From NCBI GenBank assembly GCA_013396635.1, contig WBMW01005104.1, forward strand, positions 664,843-728,842: DNA of 64,000 nucleotides, read 5' to 3'. Position 1 is the stretch's first letter, and the number at the start of each line of letters is the position of its first letter. Of this stretch, positions 24,292 to 39,200 are shown in pieces. The notes under the pieces are model-generated. The model worked only from the letters and a program-made list of their open reading frames with translations, was not told the origin of the DNA and made no database searches. The stretch is from Penelope pileata (taxonomy: Eukaryota > Chordata > Aves > Galliformes > Cracidae). The position numbers and the translations under genes are program-made.

Positions 24292-27200
24292 CTGGAAGGA
24301 ACAAAATAAGAAAGAAAGACGTGTCAAAATAAGTATCTTGTGAAAGAGTTTGAGACAGCAATGTGGGTGATCTTGAAGAGCTATAGAAACAGAGTTAGTG
24401 ATATACACATGACTAGATCAATATCTTCTGTCTATTGGAAACAAACCTCAGCATCAAAGAACTAAAAATATGATGACATAAGCACCTAAGTTGCTGTTGT
24501 GCTTGGCTCTGATCCTTTACTGTGTTGCTCTGATGTGAATGCCTGAGGCTTTGGCTGTATCCTTTAGACCATGCATGGGTGGGCCAGTCACCATGCATGG
24601 TTGCCATTCCCACAGGGCAGCAAGCAGCCTTTCCCCTCCCACACGCATGTATTCCAGAGCGTGCTCATGCAACATCCCTGTTAACCATGTGCCTTGTTTA
24701 TGATACATTGTTTTACCGGTGCTGTGTCTTTTGAATGTATCTCTCTCCATTTCACCTGCACAGTGTGCTGCATAGCAAGATATTGGCTGGTCTTCAGAAG
24801 CGCTCAGCTTGAAGATGTGGTGAACAGATTTTCTAAAGCACTTGACTTTTCAGTGGAAATGGGTGGCAGATAGAAACTTCCTAAGCTTAGCTTGGTATCC
24901 AAAAAGATATTTTCCAAAACACGTGGGCCTCAGAGAAAACTAAGATACTTAATCCTTGCTATATGTTTTTCAAACGCTTTTCTAAAACTAAGTAGAAACA
25001 GATAAACTTGCCAGTAATTTGTTCTTGTTTAATTGCTGCATGACTAATCTGTTCAAACTCAGAAGTCTACAACTCAGGAAGAGTATTGACAAACCTCTCA
25101 AACGAGCTCAACAAGCCGCTGTCTTGTGGACAGGATATACCTGTATAACATCTGATGCATCTTGTGGTTAAAGTTCACTTTCGTATTTTCTAGCTGTAAA
25201 ATACGTGATGTTTACTCACAGTAAATTTCTTCAGAAAACAGGCTATAAAATATAAAGTATTTCTTCCATTCTTTTTCATTCCCTATTGCCCTCCTGTAGC
25301 TGAATTTATACTTCAAGCTGTGTCTTACTTTCTAATCAAAGTATGAGAAACAGATCTTAAAGGAATAGATTCTTGCATCTCAGATGTAAATCCTCAGAAA
25401 AAACTGTACCTTTTTGGTTTTGTAAAAAGGAATTTCCCATATTTCACCCAACTTATTCTCCACGGTTACGTAGTTATCTTTGAATCTTTGGTCAGATTTA
25501 AGTTTTTTCAATTCAAGTACAGGCAGTGTGGAAGTCCTAGTTTATGAAGGATTTTATCCTTCTTGAAAATCTAAATCTAGTTCAATTCCAGGGTAACACC
25601 CTAGAATCATAAAATTTCTGGAAGGAAAATATCTAGGCATTTGTTTAAACTTAGAAATTAGAACACCTTTATAAGTGTTACAAGTTTATAACAGTAAGGT
25701 TTTAATTAATATTTATCTATTTATTTAAAATCTGGTGTTATGCTGTATAATTAAGAATAAATTAGAAAGAAAAATAAAAAAAAATGCTCTGAAATGTTGA
25801 AATGGAGCAGCATGAGAGTCAGAACCTTTCTTCATTGTGTAAATGAGATTTCAGTGAACTTATTTCGCAGGGCATTTGGATGTATTGAGAAACATTTGTA
25901 GGTCCTAATGGAAGTCTTGTTTTGGACTGCTTTTTAGTATTTTCTAAATTTCAATTACCTAATTAAGTTAATAAACCAATCAAATTCTTGAAGAAAAGAA
26001 TCCAAAGTCTCAACATAGCCTTTTTTGCATTAATCCTGAGGTTATAAGCATAACCTTATGTATTTTAAAAAATGATTTCTGCTCATTTTAAGCATTTTCG
26101 AAGGAATAGAAGTCCCTCTTTGTCCTCAAATAAATTAATGGTTAATTGCACTTGCACGTACCAGCACTCCTTTCGGCAGATTCAATAGACGTCTGTAGCC
26201 ATTAGATCTCCTTCTCAGCTTAGACAACATAGTCTACCACATCAAATGTTATCTGTCTTTGTATGGAAAATATTTGATTGGATAGGGTCCAATTGATTTC
26301 TGATTTAAGTCAGAAAGGAATTACAAAAGGAATTACACCAGTGAAGGTATTACTGCCGCTATTAGTAGCAACAGAAGTAGTTCAGCACAAATAACAGCAG
26401 ATGCCCCAGTAAAGCCCTGTCTAAACTGTGTCATTAGTCCCTTGCTCCCATTCCACCAGCACCATAGGTCCCAGGCCTTGGTCACCGTGGTCTGACAGAG
26501 CTCAGGTGGTGGCTGTGCGCAGCCCCCCGAGCGGCTGTGGGCAGGGCTCCCCTTCCCCCTGCTGTAATCCCTGATCAGCCCTAATGCTGCTTGCTAGGAC
26601 TTTTATCAGCTTCTGGGGCATCATCTGCTGCCCTGGCAAGCGGTGACCTAAAAAGTGTTAATCCTGTTTACATTTTCAAGGTCAAAGAGGAATCTCCATC
26701 CACTTTGTTTGCTTTACAGTGGGAAAGAAGACCAAGTAACTGGTGGATTAAAGAGAAAAATACTACTACAGTAAGTTTATTAGTGCCCTGTAAGTAGTTG
26801 TGATAGTCTAAGTAGTTGAAAAGCAGATCCTATATTATGTTCTAGCAATGTCTTTCCCTTATATGTTTCAGGAACAAAGATACAGACAAGCCTGGAGCAG
26901 ATATTTTATAATAAGAGTTTAGATCCATTTTAGGAGAATAACAAATGTCTTTTTTAAAAACATGCAGAAATGTAAACTTCTGTCTCCTCTCAAAACACTA
27001 TCAGATTTTTTTAACATCAAAAACTGAAACACAAAAATGTTCAGGTGTTTGAGAAAGGGAAAATGTTGTATTTTCTACTTTTCATTCCAAACAGAAAAAG
27101 TTGAAGAAAAAACCCATATTTAAGAAGAAAGGACTGAAATCAATCTTCAGCTTTTTTTCTTTGCTTTTTTTTCTTTTTATGACCAGACTTAAATATAACG

Positions 27201-30200
27201 CAGTAAATGCAGTAACTACTAAACCACTCAAACAGGATACTGAGTATTCTAAATGTGTAGCGTACAGCTTTAGATGTTTTGAGAAAAACAACTACTTTTT
27301 TTTTTTTTTTTTTTAACTTTTGGCTTTTGCATTTGGTTCTATTTAACTCCTTTTACTAGCAAGTACGTGTTCAAGTTCCATACTAGTAAAGGTAAGTTTA
27401 CCATCTTAATCATCTGGACATCAGAAGAAAGATATAATGCACAGGAAACAGGAAATGATAAAATTAAACTGCCGTTAAACGTTGCAGAATCATCAGAAAC
27501 TACTATCTTATCGACAAATGGAAGTCCTATTATTTTTCTACAGTAAAGCAATTTCATGTAAGATATGTAGATTTTAGTCACTGTTATCTGTTATATGTCC
27601 AGAAGAGTCCAAAATATGCATCATTTTGACACACATATTCTAATGCTACTTCAGACTGTAGGATTATATGCAGACTACTGAAAATGACATTAGGCCTTTA
27701 GACTTGATAATAAATGTGTGACACATATGTATCTTCCTTGTTATTTGGATTTTAGAAATGAACATTTTTTATTCAACGACATAGTTTTGTATGACACCTG
27801 CAGGGACAGATTTCTCTTTTCCTTCACCAGCTTTTCCCCCTTTTTTAATCAGTTTAGAGTCCGGATTCTGAAAGCACTTTAAGCTTATGTCTAAGGCAAT
27901 GCTGCTCAAGAACACACTGAGATCACACTAACTCCAGTGCCATTATATCGATTTAAACCAGATGAGTGGTGGGAGGCTTAGATTTTGTCCTGGAAAAATA
28001 AGAAGGTCAGCCAGCAGTAAGCCGTATTTCATGATTATGTCCTCTGAGAGTTTTGCCCAGAGGGCAAAAGGGGCTAGGAGCATGATGCTTTAGGTTGAGT
28101 CACCTTCCTGGAAGGTGCGTGATATACTGAGCAGTACAACAGAATAACTAGAACAACACATATCTTCAACAGCATCTGATGTTAGACCTCCTTGGCAGGT
28201 ATGTAGGACATCTACCAACATGCAGTGCTGTGCCAGTTGTACGATGAACTGTTAGGATGAAACAAAAACTCATAAAGCACCAAACTTAGAAAGGATCATT
28301 TTAAAGTTCTAGATGGTGATACTTGAAAAAGAAGGAGAGAAACCTGAAGTGAGACTGCATGCACATGCAATACTTCAGAGAATCAAAGGGATAAACCTTT
28401 TGTGGATAGCTACAGGCATGCAAGGTGAAAAAAGCCACCTCGCTGAAGTCAGTGGCATGTCCAGGAGTTGGATTTGGTGATCCTTGTGGGTCCCTTCTAA
28501 CTCAGGCTGTTCTATGATTCTGTGATGTTGATGACTCTTGGGCTTTCAGTAGCAGAGGTTGCACTGGCATCAGTTGGGCCTTCTTTTCCTACTGGCAAAG
28601 ATTCTCCAGCACTCAGAGTAGAGTACAAGAGGGAGGATCACTGAGCTGGTGTGGCAGGAGAGTCTATAGTGAAAAAAGAAGTGAGAGGCTTCTTTTTCTC
28701 TAGAATCAGGAGTCTAACAAATGTGTCTGGAAAAAGGTGAAAAACACTAATATTCATGTGAGGATGAGTTTCCAGGGAAATCTGAAAATATCACATACAA
28801 GTCAATGAGTTGCAGCTATCACAATATGGGAGGGGGAGGCCATCTTTCAGCACCATTTGACCTTGACATGACATTCTGTAATCTCACATACTTAACTAGT
28901 AAATAGTACTCTTTATGCTAGGTCTGCATGTAAGGAATGCAACTAGGAACTGAAAGTTGCGTCATCATCTAACTACTAACTTGCTGTCCAAGTACACTAA
29001 ATAAGAAACAAACCTCACGTGACACTAGCAATGGAATTTAAAGTATGACCTGACACTTAAATATGAAAAGTATGCTAAGGAGGTGGATTTGGGGAGATAA
29101 GGGTTAAAATAATTTTCCCCAACATCACCCATATGCACCATTTTTTTTCCTTATACATGAACTGTATGCATGTATCCAAAGAAATCAAATTCTTCTTTTA
29201 CTCAGGATAGCTTCAGACTAATACAGCCCATTAAACTTCAGAAATGAACATTTTTGCTTACATCATCTAAGTGAGAAGAGAATCAACTCTATTTTACACA
29301 CACAAAAACGTCTGTCCTGGGAAGCAGTCAAGAAAAAAGTTGCAAACTTTTTTTATTACTTAATTCATTAACCGTTCAGCAACTGCTTCACTTTAAAAAT
29401 AGCATCCTACAAAAGCACAGACATCCATCTCCTGTCTAGAAGCCATCTGGGAGAAGAATGGAAAGCTATTAAGAAATACTTTATGAAAAAGAGCTTTTTT
29501 TTCCCCCTCTCTAGTCATGAATTCATGGAAGCCAATCATTTTGTCCCAAATATATAGATAGGTCTGATCAACTTACAGCAAATCTAAAAAGAGATCTGTG
29601 GGGGTGGGGAAGGTCATGAGGAGCTCAAAAGACCTTGCGGTTTTACAACAGTTGCTACATAAGTATTTGAAGACGGTGGATTTGGGTCTTGACTCACAGG
29701 AAAGGTAGAAAGAAGACAGTGCAGTACCAAGAAGAAAAATTTCTTTTCACAACACTGTGTTGTATCATTTTCTAAATAAAACGAAGCTTTTCATTCCCGT
29801 TGTTAGATAAGAAAAATTATTACTCTCAAATTCATTCAGGTCTAAACCAAATGTAAGATGAAAAGATTCTTACTGCCAGAAATCCTACATTTTGGACAGC
29901 TTTAAGAAGCATATAATGTGGAAACTATTGATGCAAGTACTTTTGTTAGAAAACTCAACAGCAATTTGTTCTGCAACATGAATTACATAGTCTCAAGTAT
30001 ACAGCATAAAGAAACCACTTGCTATAACATAATTGTCAAGAAAAAGAAAAGAGGAAAAGGAAAAAAATTAAAAGCCCTGTAAAAACAACTGACCATTTTC
30101 ACAATATCAGGTATTACATTAAAGGAAATATTAAGGCATGTTTGATTACATTTATAGTAGAATCAAGTAAAATGAAGCTATCTTCCAGAATAGTTGGCTG

Positions 30201-33200
30201 TTATGAATAATATTAGAGTCACAAAAACTCAGAAACCCTTGCCTTTCAACTCTGGAGCACACCTTCATGGATGAGACTCCATCCATGAATCAACCACATG
30301 CTTCATGGAAGCAGAGATGTAATGCAAAGATGTGAAACTGTTCCAAGCTCTGTGAGAAAGAAGGGATTAGAATAGTAAATATGATCTATGGCCTTGGTAT
30401 TTTTTTAAAAAAAGCTCATTAAAAATATGAGCTTTTACCTGGAGAAGTGTTGAACTTCTATCTAGAACACTCAGCTGGTAAACAGATTACCTTGCAGCTG
30501 TGGGTAATTATGCTGCTCACTTCTAAGCAATGCAGAAAATCAATTTTAATTAAGAAATCATTTATGCTGGACTCAGTCATGCCTATTTAGGAAAAAAAAT
30601 ATTGACCTAGGAAAGTTCAGTTCAGATGCAGAATTCACTTTCACAGTAGCACTCAGCTCTTTCAACTCAATTTTCCAATTGGACTGACAGAAGCACAAAG
30701 AGGTCAAATGATTTGGACAAGGTCAGACACATGCTGAGCTTATGCCCAAGATCATCTTGACTCTCCATCTTTTGTTGTAAGTACTTAACAGATGGCTTCC
30801 ATCAACTTTAGTCTTTAATATCTTCATTTTTTAGAGCAGGTTGTTAAATTTTGTTGTTAGTTTGTTCTTCTGGAGAAAAGTGACTTACTCGGATGCTGCC
30901 AATCAGAAAGAACTCTGGATAATTAAGGTTAATTGCTAAATGTTCAGTGTATGGGACACGTGAGGATCATCTCAGATTTGCTTCTTGCACAGGTGTATGT
31001 AGAATATTAAATGATTAAGACATCTTCAAAAGATGAAAACTTTGGTGTTATCTTCTAAAAATGTAATGTATCTGCTCGCTATACTACAAGAAGTATAAAT
31101 AGTAATCCTCACAGTCCCACAGTCCCAGAATAGTTTGACACTTGTGTAGTCTGTTAAAAATCATTATGTTTTGGTTTTGTTTTTCACACTGATGCAGAAC
31201 TCCGCAAATTTCCACTCTAGCATTTTCTATAATGTTTCTTCTTGTTAAATATTAATATAGAAAAACACATGCAATAAGAGGTGTAGAAAGTATGGCAGGG
31301 CTATAGTTACCAAGAAATACACTCAATTCAAGGGCAAACTAAGGAAATAAATGTATTTTCACATGATTTCTATCTCAATCCCTGCAACACAGCACTTGGA
31401 AAATGTAAACTTTTCCAGATTCACTATTTCAATCACAACCTCTATACAGATAGCCCTTCAACAGTCCTTTCCCAGCTCCTCACCTCACAAAGCTATAGAC
31501 CAGAAAGAAGTACTGATCCTGATGGGCAAAGTACACCATTTAAATGCTTCTCAAATGTGTTTGCAAGAAATTTACGTTTCTGTGAATGCTGACTAAGAGA
31601 ACAGGAAAGACTGTATTTAGAAAGGGGGTACACAAAGACCCAAATGTGGAGTGAAAAACGAGGTCAGCAAAGAAACAAAGAAGGAAATTAGAGAAGATCA
31701 GCAAGGAAAGTTGAATGGATAAGACAGCCAAAGACATTCTTAGAAATTCAGAAAGATTCATGTACAGAAAAAATAGAGTATACGTGTGCCTTCAGTTATG
31801 TGTACGTGTATGCACACACATGTGCTGGAGTGAGAAATGGAAAGCTGTCTATGTTGAGGAGAGAGAAAACCAACAGCTGACAAGAACTAAAACATCCCAG
31901 GAAAGCAAGGATAGTTGTTTTTCCAGATATCATTTTTTCTCTTTCAGATGTTTCTCAGTTGAGAGTACACATCAGATAAAATAACTGCTCAGGATAGAGG
32001 TGAGTATGCATGAATATTAATGAAGAAGAAAACATCTCCTGTTTTGGCTGAGTATCTAATTAAGCTGAAGTTTCTAGGAACTTGTTATAAATTCTTTATT
32101 GTACTTGTTAAGTACTAAACCCAGAGTTTGGAAAGTTTGATTTTCTGCTCTTGCAGAGACCTTGTGACTTTTGGGAAGTCATTTAACCTCTCCTCTCTGG
32201 GGTTTGTTTTCCCCATCATAAAAGAAGTTGCTCTCAAGCAATAGTTGCTGTCAACCTCTCGTTTAGGACCTATCAGTGGGAAATCTTAAATCATTCATGT
32301 GTTACTAGTGTAGTAATCATGTACATTTCTAGAAGAGATGTACAGTTATCCATCAGAACAAATAAGGAAACCATCCAACTCCATGTTTCATATTTAAAAG
32401 AAAAATCATTAAACAGATCAATGTGAGAATCACTATTCCTTTAAATGTCTTTTGTTGAAATATTCACATGACTCTTAAAGCTTAAACACTTACTGTCATA
32501 ATCCTGTAGATTTTCAATTGCTGACAACAATCTTGCCCTGTCCTCTGGGTTTGAAATACTCAATTCAATCAGGTGGCTCTCCCGTAGGTCCTTTAAGTCC
32601 TCTAGAGTTTCATAGCCATTTAGCAAGAGGGTTGAGGCATATTCCTGTAAGAAGAAAGAAGCAAATCTCTCATGTGAACAAGCACTATTTTTAGTAGAGG
32701 AATAGGCACAATTTTTCTTTTCAACAATCATCAGGTTGCTATGGGCTCTACTTTTCAGTCTGTTGAGCATGCCTTGTGAACAAAACTAGAGATTGAGAGT
32801 GAGAGAGGACAGAGGCAGAGATGCCTCGGGTCCTCTTGGCCATCCCAGCACCTCCAGCTGAGTTATCTACCAGAGCCTGACAGCATATTGGATCAAGATA
32901 GAGGTCTGCCAAAAATGACTAAATCTCCTGACTTTCTGGACTTTCATGGGTTTTCATGGAGTGCCTTCCACGCTTGGTCCAGGAGAGCCTCTGGGGTAGG
33001 ATGTGCTCTGCCTTGGCAAAACAGGAGCCCTCAGATGAACACAAGAATGAGAAGCTGGGGGAGCCCTCTGCCATGCCATGTCACATGTGGTCCCCCTTCG
33101 ACTGCGTTGACACAATATGAAAACCTGCATATAGTCCAGGAAAAAGAGTGTTTGCACCAGCACAAGAAAGCAGTAACACTAATAAAAATGTTGCGTGTAA

Positions 33201-36200
33201 GTCATGACCTAAGTATGCTTTGAAACTCAGGAACTAGGGATCCAGTGAGGGAGGAAGGCACAAGATGAGCATAGTGCAAAAAACCTACTGCTTCCAAACA
33301 TCGTGCAAGATTGGAAACCTAAATTCTAAATGTTGGCAACTGAGTTGCACTGCAGTCCTGCCTCTGAGATTTCCACAGTCACACACCTCCTGCCCCAAGG
33401 CACACAATCACAGGCAAGTTACGATGACTTGACAAGTCACCATTGTGACTCTGCATGGAGCATTTTAGCCTAACTAAATCTTGTGGTAAAATGCAGCTAT
33501 ATAAGCCACTCATATCAGAGACAAAGCTTCTTTGCATTGCTGACTTCAAAACTGCTGAAACCTGCCATTCTACTTCTGCCTGTAAATTACATCCAAAGTG
33601 CACAGAAATGAAAGATTTCAAACACAACAGGGAAACGTTTGCTGACCTGCAGATGGACACATTCCAAGAGTTCTTGCAGCGTTTTAGGCTTGGTCCTTTT
33701 GCTTCCTCTGTGAGGTTTTATCTTTCTGGGTGCAGCTTCCTCTTCCAAAATAACATCCACGTAAATGAACTTGAAGTTTCCTACTTTGTTGTTCAGCATG
33801 CCTGTCCATATGCCCATGGGGGTTTTACAGATGATATCTATAATGTCTCCTTTCTAGAACAATAAAATAAGGACACCACTGCTTACACATTTGGTTTATG
33901 TGAATTTTCCTCTAAAGACCAAAACCTGCTCAGGCAGCAGAGAATCTTAACTAGTCAATGTGAAGTAACTTTTTACAATTATCTGCATGTAGCTCTTTTG
34001 CTTTTATAAAATCCCAGCAAAATGTAGTTACAGAAAATAGAGCTAGTCCTTATCTCCAAAGCTCTGTGAAGGAGAGGTGAACATAAGTGGCACCTTTCAA
34101 CCTTTTGTGCTCCACTTTGTCCCTGAAAGGGCATAGGGCTGCATCCAGCAAACAGCTTTTGCCATGGATAATGGACATAGCTTTGGCAAAGAGCAAAGGA
34201 GCACAGTGAAGTTACTTTCCAAATACGTGCTTTACCCAGCTTCTCACCTAGCTCTTTCACCCTATACCACTTACACAATAGTCTTAATATCCATCATCCC
34301 AGGGGTCTTCAAAAAATAGTAGCTGAGCTAGATGAAAGATGGGCTCTTACCCATTTTACAGTAAGAGACACCAGCTACATTTCTCAAAGGCAATAAAGAA
34401 CATTTAACTCCCTTAAAGTCTTCACAACAGTCCTTCCCAAAGGACTGACAATTTTTCCCATTCTTGTTAACCCGATTGACTGGGAAAATAGGGGAAAGAC
34501 CTCAGCAAACAGATGTAAAAGCTTCAGTTCTCCACAATTGTGCACTCACAAAGGCAAGAGTAAAAGACAAGTGACAACACAGAAACTTCAAGAAGGCTTG
34601 TTGGTAAGGGTGCGGGAATTGGGGTCTCAGCTTAGCACAGCAGTCATTCTGAGCAATTTTGGTAGTAAAAAGGCTCCCTTTTAACTCATACCCTGTACGC
34701 AGCTTGCTCCCATTATGGTAGAATTGAGTCTGCTCTTCTGGTCAGATACTACAGAACTTATAAAAAACGCTGAACATCTTTAAAGAGTTTTATAACAAAT
34801 CCCTACGTACACACTTAATTTGGCACTGTGTTGCAAAATTAAACAATCAAACTTGGCTTGTTAATGTATCTTTTAACATCTCTGAGATTTTTGAATGTTT
34901 TTTGGTCTGGGTAAGAAATTGCAAGTACATAAAGCTGTCACCCTAGTCTGGTACAAACCCAAGTATGAAATTCACTGTGTTCAAATGAGCCTATTTCATT
35001 AGAATATGAAGCTTAAAGCTGTGAGCATGTTTGAGATGGAAACCAAACACACATTTGTTTAAGGCTTTATAGACACATGTGTTATTCTACATATTTATGG
35101 AGGGCTCAGGAACTTTAGTTGTGGGTGCAGATGAGGATTAGGTCGTAGCTTTAAGGCAAGCTGCAGATGCAGTTTGAATTCAGATTCAGGGTACTGAAAG
35201 TTACTGGGATATTCTTAGGGCATTTCAACCCTAAGTATTAGCTTATAGTTGTAAAATACAACACCTCATTGACTTTAAAAGTAACCTACATAAGACAGCA
35301 GAAATTTGCTGTTTTGTGACCTATTAAATTGTTTTGAAAGAAATGCCACAGGCGTGTGTGGAAGCGGAGGGCGAGTGTTGAAAATTGCAAGTACTGGCAG
35401 AGCAATTGCTGTAATATAGGCCTGACAGGAAGACAGGGAGACTCCAGTGAGGTACAGATTTGGACAAGAAGAGGCTCTGAAGAAGAAGAAAAGATGTTGA
35501 AGTGTGGATGCAGTCTTGGTAGGAAGGTGTTTACAGAGAGAAAAGAAAGAAGTTCAAATTACAGATGTGTGTAGTCTGAACAGTAATGATACTGACTGTA
35601 TCTGTACATGGGCAGAATAGAAAAGAGCTGGATCTTTTTAGTAACGTTCAACTGGGCCCATGTCTGGAGCTCCTTTTTCTCGCTCCCACAGTCTGCACAC
35701 CCCTGCCATGATGTCAGAGACAGAGAAAAGTCGTAGTTCAGAAGTATGCTTAAATAAAGGCTTAATGGAAAGGTGAGCTGTTTCCATTAAAGACAGAGAA
35801 TGTCACCAAGCTTTTGAGACATCCTAGCTTGGGAGGAAACTTTGCATCCCATGACACATTTTTCTTTCTCCAGATCTCCTAGCAGGTAGGAAGCAACGTT
35901 TGTTTTACTTGAGGAAAGCTGTACTGTACACCACAGTGAGGAACCTACCTCGAGTCTATGCCTTAAAAAGCCTTCAGCAGCAGCTGGCTTTGAAGTGTTA
36001 TCAGAAATAAGTCATTATAGAAGTGTTGCAAAAACAGATCTGTTCTGATTTTAGAGTGATATACATTCATTCATAGAATTCATAGAATCATAGAATCACT
36101 AGGTTGGAAAGGACCTACAAGATCATCTAGTTCTACCGTCCTCCTACCACCAATATTTCCTACTAAACCATATCCCTTAGCACCTCATCTAGATGTTGTC

Positions 36201-39200
36201 AGACGTTAACATCTAGACATTCTTAGCAGTTAAAGATGTTCTAGTAAACATATTCTTCATGTGTAAAACATGCCTCTCTGGTGTTCTCACCAGAAAAAAA
36301 AGAAATCCTGATGGTTGTCTTACCTTAATTTTCAGAGAGTCAGTGTCATATGGACTTGGTGTGAAGTCGGTGTGTACTTTGGCCCGGCCACAGAATGGCC
36401 CACTGTAAGGGACTTCATCATCAAACCGGAGGCTATCCCTGTTGCTCGTTCCATCAGAGCAGCTGGTCACCCCACCTAAAAGAGATCCAAGTGGAAGTTG
36501 AGATCTCTTGCACTAACTGTCCAGACATTCAATTCTGCACAGCAGCAAAGAGGAAGGTGTTTCAAAGCTCAGAACTGGAAAGAGCATATTGTGCGTGGTT
36601 TTGACACATTCCAAGAAAAATGCATTCAAAAAAATATACTACAGGAGACTGAAGAAAATAAGCTGGAGATCTTTCATTAACATCTTCCCTCCAACAATCT
36701 TTTTCTGGTGATGATACTAATAGACTACACACTCACAGACTTTTTGAAATATTACCTCTGCAGATTAATAACATGTACTCTAAAAGTGCCATTTAGGGAA
36801 TTAATTCTGCTAAACTTCTCCTGTTTCTTCAGAGAAATGAAAACGAGTAGTGTAGAAGTTATTTTATTTCATTACAGAGCTAGCTAAAACATCAAAGGAA
36901 CCTGCATTGCAGAGGAAAATTTTAATCTTATCAACATTTCTGCCTGTCATTTTATCCAAGTTGAGCAATAAAATATCGGCAGAGTAATTCAAGCAAATTT
37001 GAGCAAGCTCTGCAATATCCCATCCAAATATGTTTTTAGATAAGAGCAGCAGTGTGTTGGAAGTAAACTCCCATATACAATTTTCACAAATCACATCATA
37101 TAAAATGATCATAAAAATGGTTTTGTCTGAAGTGATTGCTTAAGTGTACAGCTCTGTCTCAGGGCCAGATAAACAACCAAGTGCAAATGGCTTGGGCTGC
37201 AGCTCAGGTCCCCACTCATGGCTCACATGATGCCTGCAGTGATGGCACAGAAATGTCATCATGGACAGCTGTAATTTGCTGCCCAGTGACTGTCCACAGC
37301 ACAGCAATGCATAGATAGGTGGAGGTAAACTCCATTTCTCAACAGAGGTTCATCCACCCTCCAACTCCTCTATTGAGGTCGGTGGTTTAGTGTGTTTGCA
37401 GAGAAACAGACTGTGCCTCAGCATCATGATTTGAAGCTGCCAGATCAGGCTCCCACCACTCAGACTGACCTCTCACATTGTCTGTCTTACATCTGCAGAG
37501 TGAAGAGAAAGCTCATAGCTGCTACCCCCAGAGAGAATTCTAGTGTGTCTGCACCCAGGATTCACAACCCTGTGGGTGCCAGTACTCCAGTAGTGCTAGC
37601 CTTCAAAAACATTTCTGGAATATATACCAGTATCATTCCCTATAATCTATGTTATTTTTTAAAACTTCTTTTAATATCTACACTCTTATAAACATTCATC
37701 TGATTTCAGGCATATCTACCACAGCTGCCACCCATTTGATCAGACTGTACTTCTGTCTGCCAGACTGAAGAGCTCTCTACCATCACATTTTTAACCACTA
37801 GCTGTGATATCTCAGACTGTAGCAATAACCATATTGAACCAAAGACTGAATAAGAAGTATGGATATCTTGTACTTACTAGATGAGCTCTGGCCGCTGTTC
37901 AGACTATAGAGGCTTTCCATAGAGTCACTGGCTTTTAAGGAGCTCTTCTCAGTGTGTATTCCACCACCAGGATCACCATCATCTTTTCCTTCTTCATTCT
38001 TTAACAAAAAAATCAGTTGTTAACCACCATGGAGTGTATTTTAGACAATCTTATTTTCCTTTTCAACCATCATTGCACTTGAGGACTTAATCATAACTAC
38101 ATTTTATTAAGAACCACTCCAAGAGAGAAAGCATTTTAGAAGTTGGTGTCTGATATTAAGGATGCCCAACACCAACACTCGTCTCCTCTCTGCCCAACTC
38201 AATTTCACTGCTGTTCAAGTGGTTCTCCATCTCAGAAGACTGCAATATATGACAACAGCACAAAGGCTTATAATGAAAAATTTGCAGGTAAGATAGTTTC
38301 TCTAATTGTATCTGATGAGGAAATATAAAGATTAATTCAGAGAGTTCATGATGAAGGGCTGGCTGACACATCTATGGTTTGTGTTGAACTTCTGAAAATC
38401 ATGGGCATACTGGCACCCAAGCAAGGGCATTTTTAGAGACAGCTTGCACGCACATACGGCATCAATATGTTTCAGCACCATGGTCCCTACCTTGCTCAAC
38501 CTACACATTGGCCTCGAAATCCAGTGCATTCCAGAATTAACAGATGCATGTTTCTCTCACAAAATCTAATGATGTATGAAATTGGTCCCTGGAGTTTATA
38601 ACATTAAATCACACCTCAGAAATCACAGCTTATACACTTAATGAATTAAAAAGAAGAAGACCTATCTTTCAGTCACAGCTAAGTTAGGGATGATATTAAC
38701 AGCTATGTGAAATAATTATGAGCTTTCAAAGGAAGGAATTTTTTCAGGAGATTGCATCACACTGTCAATGTGCGCAATATCCTCACACATATGAAAGATC
38801 ATGCAGTACTTAGGATGTTGCATAATATTGGGAAATGTTAATGATTCATCAGTTGACTGTTGTGAAGTCAAGCAAATATGACGTAGCACATATGAAGAAT
38901 AGATGTACAGGTATATGCAAGGCACAGCAGTGTAATGAAGGACTATATTGGTTTTCAACAGGGACAGTGTTTGTTACACCAGCCATCTGCACAAACCATG
39001 GATTAATCAGTGGACCAATATTGATTGTCGTCATCTACTGCAGGAATAAAGATCACACTAAATGTGTGTCCAACCAGATAATTCATTGAATTTCTGTCAT
39101 GTGAATAGTTGTTGTAAATGTCCAAAAGTCAAATATCAAAATTCTGATTTTTCTTTCTTATAAGATAAAGATCATGGACTGCAACCTGCTGAATTTTAGC

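Larger units (their letters stand above)
24292..32493 (-). other. SAMSN1: SAMSN1 intron 7 (about 8.2 kb)
   Basis: From GTAAGTG to CTTCCAG. It contains a CR1 tail at 28464-28526, a probable older CR1 scrap near 25600-25640, a T19 tract at 27296-27314 and a perfect 10-bp hairpin at 30410-30436. Otherwise it is unique AT-rich sequence with no recognised exon. Confidence 0.85.

Noticed and set aside
33455..33865. 136-codon plus-strand open frame at the SAMSN1 exon 6 locus
   Set aside because: It overlaps exon 6 in antisense; its openness reflects coding sequence on the other strand.
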